A stretch of DNA of 64,000 nucleotides from Mermis nigrescens (lineage: Eukaryota; Nematoda; Enoplea; Mermithida; Mermithidae). Made by a program: the position numbers and the translations under genes. Location: NCBI GenBank assembly GCA_036768485.1, contig JAVLUZ010000735.1:186001-250000 (forward strand), written 5' to 3'. Shown here piece by piece: positions 20,086 to 31,200 of the stretch. Every line of letters begins with the position of its first letter. Position 1 is the first letter of the stretch. The notes beneath the pieces are model-generated. The model had not been told where the DNA came from. It did no database searches and worked only from the letters and a program-made list of their open reading frames with translations.

Positions 20086-20211
20086 TAATTTATTGTTTCT
20101 TAGGCACACAGGAAAAATAACAATGTATGCGTTTTAAATAAAATTTTTGTTTTTTAGAAATTAGGGTAGAGGATTATAAGGTAGAGGGATAATTCCCCAA
20201 CGTACAACAGG

Positions 20212-20586
20212 CTATAAATTTAATTCATGCACAAGCTTATGTATTTGATGCTCAGCAGTGTTTAAAGTAAGATTTAACCAAATGGCGCGCCCTTCTGGAC
20301 TCAAATTTCGCCACATTTTGGATTAAAGAGGCGCTTTGATTTCTTGCATGGATTTTTCCAAGTTTATGGCAAAATACCAAAAAGCGCGCAATTTTCGTCT
20401 ACCTGTGAGCTCATGCATATAAGAGTAGTTTGCAGCGGCTAGTTTCCACTGTGCTTTATAGTCGGCACAAAAACGTTCCCAAAAATAGGACGCCACACAG
20501 GCTAAGTCATAGTTACTATAGCCATCGTGTATGAAATGGTAGGCCAGCTGAGAGCAAAAAAATTGAAAACATTCTTCAGCCATCAT
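20212..20586 (-). pseudogene. Possible tandem HMG-box protein with an internal stop
   Basis: From ATG at 20586 the frame reads 87 residues to TAA at 20323-20325, and the same frame continues for 36 more to TAG at 20212. The second half, RAFWYFAINLEKSM through KMWRNLSPEGRAIW, has the spacing of an HMG box: an aromatic-rich helix 1, then W..LSPE.....W. The first half, CFQFFCSQLAYHF through FWERF..DYKAQWKLAA, could be a more diverged box. HMG boxes bind and bend DNA. The internal stop falls inside the second box, so the copy is probably dead unless the stop is read through. Residue composition (many W, F, Y) argues for real coding ancestry. The family call is tentative. Confidence 0.4.
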
Positions 20587-20839
20587 GCATACATAACTTT
20601 TTAAATATACTCTGATATTTATAATCTTAATTTTATTACAAAAGGTGGTTTCTTTTCTTTAGCTGTAGCCTTAGTTTCAGCTAGCTGACAATGTGAGAAA
20701 ATACTGCTCTCTGGTGGTGCTCAAATATATTCTACGTATTTGTACACATTTGTATGTAAAAAATGCGTTGAAAGAGCCGTGCTCAACAAATTACTGAGAT
20801 ATATGCTTTGTAGTTTTCTGAAATTATGCAATAATATAG

Positions 20840-21105
20840 CACACAAAATGCGACAAATTATCATTTTCGCACATAGATCTAGTAAGGAAAAATCAGAAAA
20901 TAGCGAATATAATGTATATTTGTGATAATTAATGATAAAACTGCCTTACATATGAAGCACTAGCTAGTTATTTGATAACAAAACTGCATGGTGAAAAGGC
21001 ATTAATCAACCAAATGTGCAAAAAGCTAGCAAAATTAGCCGTTTTCTATGAGATTATGCTAGCAAGGTGTCACAAACATTTAGGAGAATCGAGGAATTTC
21101 TCTAC
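20840..21105 (+). repeat. Direct repeat, copy 2
   Basis: Partner of 19810-20085 in the same orientation, about 1.03 kb downstream, with small indels. No TG...CA borders are obvious at either copy. Confidence 0.6.
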
Positions 21106-21715
21106 TTAGCGTAATAATTATGATAACAGGAGAACAGAGCTGCATGATTATTTTTAAATTTTTTGTGAAGATCACTTGAATTATGGTCATAGTTCAATAC
21201 AATATTGCGTGGAATGTATTAGAAATTGGAAAAAAGAGTTGATTATATGCTTTTTTTATCTTTATTGCATGCTTATCTAGTCAAAAATTGGATTCTTTTA
21301 ATATGATTTTGTTTGTTTTGTTGTCTAAATATTGCCTAAAATATACAACTTTAATGGGAAACAGGCGAAAATAGATGTAAAAAACACAAAATGCCTACAC
21401 AGGGTGGTTTTAAATAGTGATTAAAAGGCTAAAAATTGAAAGTCAAACACTTTGGACCCTAATTTTGCTACCAGCAATGGTGTAGTGAAACGATGTTTTT
21501 TGCTATGCCTGGTAAATTGTTTGAAAAATGCGTTTTTTATGACAAGAAGATTTACAGAGATGGCTCATTATTTTTAAATTTTCACTTTACTAGCAAAAAC
21601 TTGCACGTTTTTTGACAAAGTTTTGGGAAGATCACTTAAATTTTTTACTATAATTCAATGCAATACTGTGTAAAATGCATTTTGTTGCCTAAATATGGAC
21701 TTTTTTTTCTTTTTT

Positions 21716-22633
21716 AGCTTTCGATCTTGGACCCTTACAGACCTTATGGCTTCGATCCCCTCAGCAGCCCTAATATTGCTGGCCGCTTTTCGGCGGGTAA
21801 TCTCAGCAGCTACGCCCTAAGACCTAAGGCTACCTACCTAATCTCAGAATTTGCCGCGGAGGTCAGTTGACCTATCTCAAGCTCAAGTTGAATATTTAAC
21901 TTATTTTCCAATCAGTGCCTGATTCGAAAAGTTTTTGAGTTCCTAATACGTGTAGCACAATAGACTATGAAAACAACAACATCGAGCTCTTACCTGATCA
22001 ATCATCCTTAAAAATTAGATAATATTTTTGATCAATTTTAGGTTTGAGAAATAAATTAAGATTTCCAAATAGCATAAGCAAACATATGGGATTTACCTAT
22101 CCGTCCACTCTGATGAGTTGAAATCCTCGACGTAGGAGTGGCCGACCTAACCCTCGGTATATCCGAAAACCCCTGGGTAGGTTTTCTCTATTTTATTTCG
22201 AACGAAGAATCCACGGCCTAGTTGCCGGACAACAAAATAAAGCAAAAGAAAAACGGAAACGTACGGACTATACACATCGTACGACGGCCAACGAGACTGC
22301 CAACAACACTAACTACATTGGCCTCAAGAGACCATTACAGTAAAATAAACGAAGATCAAATTAACGTAATACTGATACACTTTTATCTCAGATCGAATAT
22401 TCTCGATTACACAAGCGGTATGCATTAAACAATTACTATTATCATACACTTAACTCTATGCTACCGGACAAGTATCTTAATGTTTTTTATTATTGAAAAT
22501 TGGGGAAATAATGGGAAGACCGAAGGCATAGCCCACAGTACACTATCGTAGATAGCTACTAGTATTGGCTATGTTATGGCTACCGCGAACTGCTAAGGCA
22601 AGTTCGCCTACACGTGTAACTCTCGCAGTTACA
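21716..22633 (-). repeat. Truncated family-A LTR, probable 5' LTR of element A
   Basis: On the minus strand it begins TGTAACTGCGAGAGTTACAC at 22633 and matches the LTR at 7491-8568 down to the GATCGAAAG block. The last 220 bp or so and the expected primer-binding site are missing. It could be the original 5' LTR of element A or an independent solo LTR. Flanking bases do not repeat those at 7487-7490. Confidence 0.75.
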
Positions 22634-23162
22634 ATCTTACATAAAAATTATGAAATAATTTTTATGATTTTTAAATTGAAATTTGGGTGTTTGAATTTGC
22701 GATAAAGAAAATAATTAAAAGACAGTCACTTGGTTTATTTAAGCCGAGTAATAAAATAAGGGCCGTCCACCAATTCCAAACTAAACGCGATTGATCACTA
22801 TGAAAAAGTATTGGAAAAATGAGCTTGCTAAGCGACAGTTGTAAACCAAGAGAAACTTAAAGTTTAAACCTACCATTAAATTATGGAGAGAATTGTAGAA
22901 GATTTTAATTTTTAAGAAAATTGAAAAGGTGGGATGTTGGTAAATTAAAAAACAAAGTTCTTCGGCAAAAATTCCAAAATTTCACGCAAATATCAAGTGT
23001 AAGGAACACTAACGCTCAGATTTGGTAATAAAATAAATTTGTAGTATAAACTACATATTAACAACAAATGAATTGTGCAAACTTTACAAAACTACTAAGT
23101 CGTAGAGAATACTAACAGTCAGATTCCCAATTCTGATTTTACGTAGAACAAAAACTAGAATT
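22634..23162. other. Unassigned AT-rich DNA
   Basis: It contains a short perfect inverted repeat near 22641-22665 (CATAAAAATTATGAAATAATTTTTATG). No coding frame is visible. Confidence 0.4.
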
Positions 23163-25027
23163 TTACTTTATTTTTATCCTATTCGACCTAGCCCAAATTC
23201 TGAACAGAGAAAGTGGCGAACAAAACATGTACAAACACGTATTTTCCACTGTCCACCACATTGTAAACTTTAAAAATCTGAACCTAACGCCCATTGAATG
23301 TAAATAAATTCGGTTCGGGCCAGTTTGTTGCCCTTTGACTGTAGTAGGTTTGTTTGTGCCAAACTTATGTTCCGCAAAATATTTGATATGATTTATCAAT
23401 CAAAATACGAAAAAACCTGTTTTTTTTTCGCCCACTTTACACCTCAGATCTCGAACTTTGCACCCCATAAACAACTCAATATAACGTTTTTTGGACGCGG
23501 CTCGCTTCGACGTGTAGCCATTAGAAGTTACTTTATTTCTATTTTATTTATTTAACCCCAACTTTTGGCAGAGAAATCTTGGACAAAATCTGTTTTTTTA
23601 CTCATCCACTAGAGAGTAAAGTTTAAAACCCTGGTACTAACTGCGTATTGATTGTAGAAAAGTTTGCTGGTAAGCACAAGATAGCCCTTGATCCGAAGTA
23701 CATTTCTGTCAGAAAAAATTTCCTGAAACTATAAGTGGAGTTGTTGGCAGACATAAACATGTCGAAAACTCGGCCAAAATATGTCTTTTCGCCCCCAGAT
23801 TTTCGCACTGTATACACTCCCATGCGAGAACTGAGGCGAAATTCAAAAACAAAAAAGTCTTATCTGCAGAACCTAAATAGATATTTGAGTCAAATGAAGT
23901 ACATGGTTTTGCCGAAAGAATTAAAAAATGAAAAAAGTCAGCATTCAGAAGATTCGAAGCCATCATTCTTTGTTTAATACCGCATCCGAGAACGGAGTTG
24001 TCAACCACTGCGCCAACTCGACATATCAGCAGATTTCAGCTTGATTATCCTATTTTGAAAGATATTCATCATTCTACTGAAGCTTAAGGATAGTGCATTT
24101 ATGATGATAAAAATAATTATTTATTAAAAACGAGTCAAAAACCTCTGAAATTCGAAAAATCTGATCAAAAATATGCAATACGGAGTTATCTATCGGCATT
24201 AGAAAATAGATGTAGGTATAATTCAAAGTTCACCTCTTTATACCTCAACAAACACTGGCTGTAGAAAAGTTTAAAGGTCAGATTCGTTATTCTGACCTTA
24301 CGGAGAACATTTTAAAAAATTCATCATCCACGACGCTCTGGGCGCAAAAATGCTTCTCGGTGTAAACTTTACACTTGTGCTAATACCACAATATTGGGTG
24401 TATAAAACAAAATAAACTGGGATCTGTAACGCTAAGGTCAGGGCACCTTTTAAGCATAATTAGCATGTTTCGCCTACTTAGCGGAGTAGTTGAAGAGATA
24501 TCATTTTTAGTCTCGAACCCTTTACACTAAAACGATAACAGATCAAGAAATATTGCGTTATAAGAAAGAAAAAATCGATTTGAGATTTTGCAACCCTCTA
24601 CATTATAGAACTGATTGGACTGCACAGAAACCAAAATTGAGTTAGATAAGCTGAAGGACACGCAAAGAGTAAAAAACACGTATACTTTACACTTTTGTGC
24701 AACAACCATTGAGTGTAAAGTAATTTTAAGGTCAGATTCGTAATCTACAGCTGGGGGCAACATTTTTAAAAAAACATTGGCCCTCCGCAAATTATTTGAT
24801 TTTTCGCTTTACACTTTACACGCTCATTGCCAACTCAGTATTGAGTGTAAACAAAAGAAAAAAACACGAGTATCGAATTTTTTATTTATCCATCGATTAA
24901 AAAAACCGCTTCTCCCAGGTGTGTGCCGTTGTTGCTGTGAGGGGGACACAAATTTCGCACTCGCTGTGATAAACATATAAGAAAAAGGGTGGCCAAGTAT
25001 ATTAGCGCTATCGCGCTACCTATGATA
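23163..25027 (+). repeat. TTTACAC-rich repeat, diverged copy A
   Basis: It is built of blocks of about 100-330 bp each containing TTTACAC or GTGTAAA, with recurring phrases such as AAAGTGGCGAACAAAA, ATTTTCCAC and GGTCAGATTCGTAAT. It ends in a short hairpin-like GCGCTATCGCGCTACCTATGAT. The block order matches 26338-27375 and 39782-40827. ORFs inside it are repeat-derived. No transposase is recognised. Confidence 0.7.
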
Positions 25028-25299
25028 ATAAGTTTAACATATGTATTCATTAACTGCAGTCTTTCCCATTCCAAATGGTGTATTTCTGATTTACGGCTTA
25101 TTAATGTACATGATTACAATAGAGCTGCATATCTTTGTCGACTTCTGTGCACAGTAGTGTGATTGCTGGTTCATTTTAAACCACTTTTGCAGGCAATTTA
25201 CATCAATTAAACGATTGCTCTCCATGTGCAAGATTTATGTGAAACATATTATAAACACGGCTAAGAAGGATTTAACTTTAATGCAACCCATTTAAGACA

Positions 25300-27375
25300 A
25301 AATTACATCTCTTCAATGATCTAAGGACACTTGAACATAATTTTTAAATCACTTTAGATTACTTTTGAGGGTAAACAAACTCACTTAATTGATGTCTCAT
25401 ATGAATCCTTGAAAATTTTTTGACTTCAGTTACAAAGTCTCTACAAGTCTATCGAATTAAGGTTAACACGTAATGTAAACTTTACACAAACCCATAGCGT
25501 AAAGAATATTTTAGTCGGATTCGTAATTTTGATATTGCTCCGATATTACTTTCAACATTTATGGAAAAATGAGTCTCCATAATGTTTTAAAGACAAATAA
25601 ACATTAGGTTTAAACCACTTTGCAATACTGCTGAGTGTAAGCAAGCGCGCCCAACTGACGTATATATTTCATTCCCTTTAAATTTTTAGATCTAAGGAAA
25701 AAATTTCGGTTTTTGCAATGCTATAGAACAAAGGCTAACATGCAGTGTAAAAAATTACTCGGATATTATGATCAACATTCATGAAAAAATTATGTCTCTA
25801 CAATGGTCTGAGGACAAATAAACAATGAGTGTAAACTACTTTACATCACTGTTGGATGTAAACAAACGCGCCTACGTGACGTCTCACATTTGATCCTTTA
25901 AAAGTTTTTAGACTCCAGGAAAAAAATTAGATTTCTGGAATGCTCAAAAACGAAGATAAATACATATGTAGTGTAAACTTCATGTAAACACCTAGTGTAA
26001 AGAAAATTTTGGTCAGATTCGTAATTTTGATACTGTTCCGATATTACGATTAATATTTATGAAAAAAATTAAGTCTCCATAATGTTCTATGAGCAAACTA
26101 ACAATTGGTGTAAACCACTTTACAACACTGTAGAGTGTAAACATATGCGCCAGACTGGCATATCAAATTTGGTTCCTGGTCCATTTCTAGACTTGATAAT
26201 CGTGTCCCTGACTCATAACCGGAGAAGCAGGCAGAAAAAAACAAGACAGAAACGCATTTTAAGCACCAAATTTTTGACTTTACACTCGCTAAATATTAAT
26301 GTATAGACAATTTGCTTTGACATGCACCCGATATAAAGCACTTTATTTTTATTCTATTAGACTTATCCCGACTTCTGGACGGAGAAAGTGGCGAACAAAA
26401 AACGCAAGAAAAACGTATTTTCCATCATTTAGAAAACTGTAAACTTTAAAATTCCGTACCGAACTCCCCATTGAGTTTAAAGAAATTCGGTTTGGTACAA
26501 TTTGTAGCTTTTAAATCGTAGTACATTCCTGTGTGCCAAAATTCTCTTGCAAAAATTATTTGGTATAATTTATTGATCAAAATTCGGAAAAAACGTGTTT
26601 TTTTCGCCCATTTTTTACCTCTGATTTCGAACTTTACACCCCCATAAATAACTCAATATTGCGTTTTTTTAACTGCGGTTTGCTGCAATGTGTAGCCCCT
26701 GAGAGGCACTTTATTACTGCTGTATTCAATTCTTTCTGACTCATAAGCGGGAAAATTTGGCAGAGAAATCTTAGTTAAAATCCGTTTTTTTCCACCATCC
26801 ACTAGAGTGTAAACTTTAAACCCCAGGATCTAACTCACCATAGAGCATAGAAGACTTTGCTTATATGCAGAATGTAGCCCTTGATCCGCTCTACATTTCC
26901 GTCAGAAAACATTTTAAAAACTCATAACCGGAGTTAGTATCGGACATAAGCAGGTTGAAAACTCGACCAAAAAGTGCTTTTTCACCCCCAGATTTTCGCA
27001 CTCTTTACACTGCCATTCGATAACTAATGCGAATTTCAAAAAACAAAAAAGTGCCATCTGTAGAATTCATCCCTCTATTATCCTATGACGTTCAATTCTT
27101 CGAGTCATCAATACTCAGTTGTCCACATGCCGCAGTAAAAAGGTCCCAAAATTTGTCTCTATGTTATAACGTTACACAAAAACTTTACACCTTCTTTACA
27201 CAGTCAGTTTTGAGTTTCAAGAAAAACAAAAAAAACACGGGCAGCGAATTTTTTTATTATCTTTCTTTTAAAAAAACCGCACCTTCCAGAAGTGTCCCGT
27301 TATAGCTGTAGGGGGGTGCACAGGTGTTAGGGGTACCCAAGTATATTATAGGTACGCGCTAACGCGCTATCTAAG
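25300..27375 (+). repeat. TTTACAC-rich repeat, copy B
   Basis: The first part (25300-26200) consists of three or four diverged tandem units with AGTGTAAAC, ATTACTT..AACATTTATG and CTCCATAATG. The second part matches copy C at 39782-40827 at high identity. It ends in GGTACGCGCTAACGCGCTAT at about 27366. The GCGC hairpin end is the shared border of the family, after which flanks differ. Confidence 0.75.
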
Positions 27376-27461
27376 ATGAATGTTCTGCGGTTATGGTGCT
27401 GAACAGCGTATGCGTGCACTCGAACAAGCATCTGTGAGCGGATTTATGTTGTGAGCAGGGG

Positions 27462-27735
27462 CGGATTTAGGGGGGGTTGGACGCCGCTCCCCATTGGTCA
27501 AAAATATTTGACGAGATAAAGAATGGATATGCAATTTGCAATGATTTTTGGCCGTCAGTGACCAAAATTTCTCAAATTTTTCCGGCGCTACGCGCCGGAT
27601 GATACCTATTAATGGCCGTTATTTACTTTCTGGCGACCTGGAGGGAGCCATTTTTCTGTTTATGTCTATTTCCAATTAAAAATTTCGATGTTTCGCATCA
27701 AATGCTATAAATCCAGGAAATCAAGCAGGCTTACT
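27462..27735 (+). repeat. Copy of the GCGCGAAGCGCC repeat
   Basis: It starts AGGGGCGGATTTAGGGGGG and contains CCGGCGCTACGCGCCGG. It is the inverted counterpart of about 650-908. From 27740 to 28290 there is a G-run MITE fragment (27735-27830) and otherwise no visible feature. Confidence 0.65.
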
Positions 27736-28292
27736 GAGAGTGTTCTGGGGTTCTACAGTAATCTGCGGGGTTTTTCAACTTCTTTAGGGTGTATACCCTC
27801 AGTCTCCCTAAGTCCATGTGTGGTAGCGACCAAATTCTAAGGGCCTGACGGGCAAAGCTAGAAAATGAGCTCCAAAAAATTCACTTCTGAAGCACGGCAA
27901 TCTGCGAGTAATTCAGAATTTTGTGGGTCTAAACATCCAACGTAAGTTTTTGTTTGAGCGAACGAATTCAGTAATCGATAGAAGTTGTGAATCCTTGCAG
28001 ATCACAACAAAAACAGGAAATTACGACAAAGCGTGCACAATCGCTAGCGCAATGTTTAAAGTCTTGTTTAACTATTGGTACAAAATCGAATAATCCGTGG
28101 ACTGACAGACGTCGCATCGCAATTATCAATGCCATGTACGAACGTTGAGCGAAATTTTTGCTCAAAATAAATTCGTAAATACATAGATAGTTCGAGTCAA
28201 ACTGAAGCTTGATGACGCTAAGGTTAGTGGAAATGCTGACTTCAGAGCTATGGTTCATCAAAATCAAAGAATTAGCGCGAAATTATCGCTCT

Positions 28293-31200
28293 TTATACTG
28301 GTAGCAGATCGTACGACGACAAAAGCGTTGACGACAAAAGTTTTCTTCCGCCGAACGATCGTCGTCGTTTATCGTACGCTGTGAGCTCGGCTGGAGTGGG
28401 CCGCGTAATTTGTCTGTTTTTTTCCTCATTGGAAAAGGCCAGAGCGATGTTCTTCGAGTCGCCCACCACATAGAAATCTTTAGTACCACGGCGGAACATA
28501 TATACGGGCGGGCCAGCTATCTGGAATGATGGCGTATTTGTCATGCACGTGAAGCAAATTTATTCATAGTAGATACCACCTATGGGCGTGGGGTTTTGAC
28601 TCCCCCTGATAATCCTGTAGATTCCAAAAACCGACAGGCTCCCTCCATAATTGAATTTTGGCATTTTCTTCTGATTTTTACCGGTTTTACACTACCCAGA
28701 ACCCTCAGAACTTGACTGCTGTCCATGCATTTCAGGTACCAATTAAGTAGTACCTGATCACCTTAGAAGAACAAATGAGAATCGTTGCATAAAATAGTAG
28801 TACGAGTAGGTTCCATACGTGGGCAGCAAGAAAATTCTTGGGCGGGGGGTGCAAGATTTTTGAAGGCAAAAAATGGCCTTAAAAATGGTGGTATGGCGAT
28901 AAAAACACCATTTTTCAGACGTTTCTCATCAAACATTATCCATTGGCATCAAAAAATTGAGAAAAAAAAACGAAAAAATTTTTCAAAAATTGAATTCTGG
29001 GTGGGTATTTTGGTTTCTGGGGGGGTGCATACCCCCAAACCCCCCCCCCCACGCCCAGGTGTTGTGGGTTCCCTTGGTTTTTTCCAAAACATTAGCTTTA
29101 CCGTTGACATCATCAGAAAGGTGAGAGGAGAGGTTCTAGAGGTTTGCAGAGGTTCTACTTGAAACTGTTATTTACAAAAAAGGGGTCTGTACAGTATGTA
29201 TGGTCATGGTCTCTAAAAACCCCAAATCAAAATTAATCTTTAAAAAGGACCACCTAACTTAGCTTGCATTGAACATACATTCATATGTACATTACCAAGC
29301 TTCTAAATATATTTTAGTAAGCGAATATGTTCAATAAGGCTAATTGCAACCGAAAAGTTGGGCGTAACAACTTATGAAAAAACGCTTTCTTGAAAACGTC
29401 TAAAATTGTGTTGTTTTTAGGGCCACTTGGACTTGTTTAGGTTTCAAACCCGGTTTTCCATGATACTGTTTTTAATGACCTATCCAAAACAACTTAGCAT
29501 ACGCACATAGATTTTTTATCATCGCTTTGCTTTGTTGAAACGTCATACGACTGAATACGTAGAATAAATATTCGATCAAGCTTTAAAAATACTTTAAGCG
29601 ATGGGGTTTTTGTGCGAGACCACCCAATGTAATGAATATTTCAGAAAACCAACGGGCTTTACAGAAGTGTAATCTAATTTAAGGAATCTATCTATCTTTC
29701 TTTCTTTCATTCTTTCTTTTTTAAAAATATTGATACAAGGAAGATATACTCAATTAAAGTGAGTGGCGAAATACCTGGTCGTTATGTGATCACAATAAAC
29801 CAGAATCTGGATCACGTTTAAGGTACATGTATGGTGATCTTCAACTTTTTTGGACAAGCTCGTACTTGGTATGCTTCATAAATTTTTAAGGCTTGAAGTC
29901 GTGAAGCTTGAACTTCTCTGAATCAATTTGTTTTTACAAATTTTTGTTAAATTAAAGAGGTTTTTACATTACATTCAAATTTAGTTTAAATAAATATTAG
30001 GTACAGTATACTAAATGTAAAGAATTGGGAGCAAAAAACACGTTTTCTCGTGCCAACTTTGCTATTTATGATACAGAAACATCTGAATTTTAAAATACTT
30101 TTCACACAGTAACTTTGTCTGGTTAACTTTTTAAGGCCTGCAGCTTGCGTCTAAAAGAGTTCGAGGCGAACCGCATTATTGTCGTTTGGAATCTTGTGTA
30201 TTTATCAGAGACCGTAAGTTCGCTTGATAATTCTTTTGCATGATACCGCAGAATATACGAGTACGCCGGCTTTGAATTTACAGATTTTTCAGACTTGCTT
30301 TTTCTACCCCCTCTCCTTTTTTACACTTCTGACAAATTGGAAAGTCTGCAATATCATTCTATTTAAGACAGCAAGTCTCCCACAGAAATGCTAGCAGTAC
30401 AATAGAACCATATATGGGCAACGTCTTTATTTTAGGGAGCTAATGTACAAAACTTTCTGAAAGTTAAAAAAGTGCCGAAAAATCTGCAGCAGGGCAAAAA
30501 AAACGCAATTTTCGGCTTTTCTCATTGTACGTTATCCATTGACATAAAAAATTCACGGGGAAAAAAATTTTAGAATATTTAATTCTGCAAGTTTTTTTTG
30601 AATTTTTTTAGCAGCCCTTTTGTTAATAAGGTAGTTTAGAAAACGCAATACGCACAAACAAAAAATTTAATCCTTACTAATTTATATATAATTATGTGTC
30701 GTTATAATGAAGGACAAGCGAACGGATAGCGCCAAATGACCTTGACAGTTTTGCGATGATCTTCAATAAACTTTTAGAGTTTGATTCAACGGAAAAATAG
30801 TACATTTAATCACTGAATTTGTATGAAACGCTGGAATACTTTATTCGATTCAAGCTTCTAAGCTCAATATTGGAAGTGTATAACAAAAAATAACAATAGT
30901 TAGGCGCGGAGCGCCGGAAAAATTTGTCGTTTTTGACATTCTAAACTCAATTTTGAGTACATATGAACGATTTCACCTAAAAATCAGACAAATTTATTAA
31001 AAAATTTGGGGGAAACGTACCCCATGTGCCCCCTTAGCCAAGCCTATGAGTCAGGAAGAAAATCCTACGTTTTTCCCCGTCAAGATGATTGAAAAATACT
31101 GATGCACCTAATAGCTCCGTACTAATAATATTTAGTAGCATATAAGTGTAACAAATTAGCACAATATATCCATACCTTGTTATTGATCATAAAGACAATT

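Larger units (their letters stand above)
18311..21715. other. Foreign AT-rich segment replacing the 5' part of element A
   Basis: Element A homology stops in the gag frame at 18310 and resumes inside a family-A LTR at 21716. Element B carries about 2.3 kb of leader and capsid gag in the corresponding place, absent here. The segment is strongly AT-rich, holds a pair of direct repeats (19810-20085 and 20840-21105) and one broken ORF (20212-20586). A third weak repeat pair, ATTTTTAAATTTTTTGTGAAGATCACTTGAA-like at 21150 and 21570, is also present. No transposase or terminal repeat was recognised. Confidence 0.6.
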
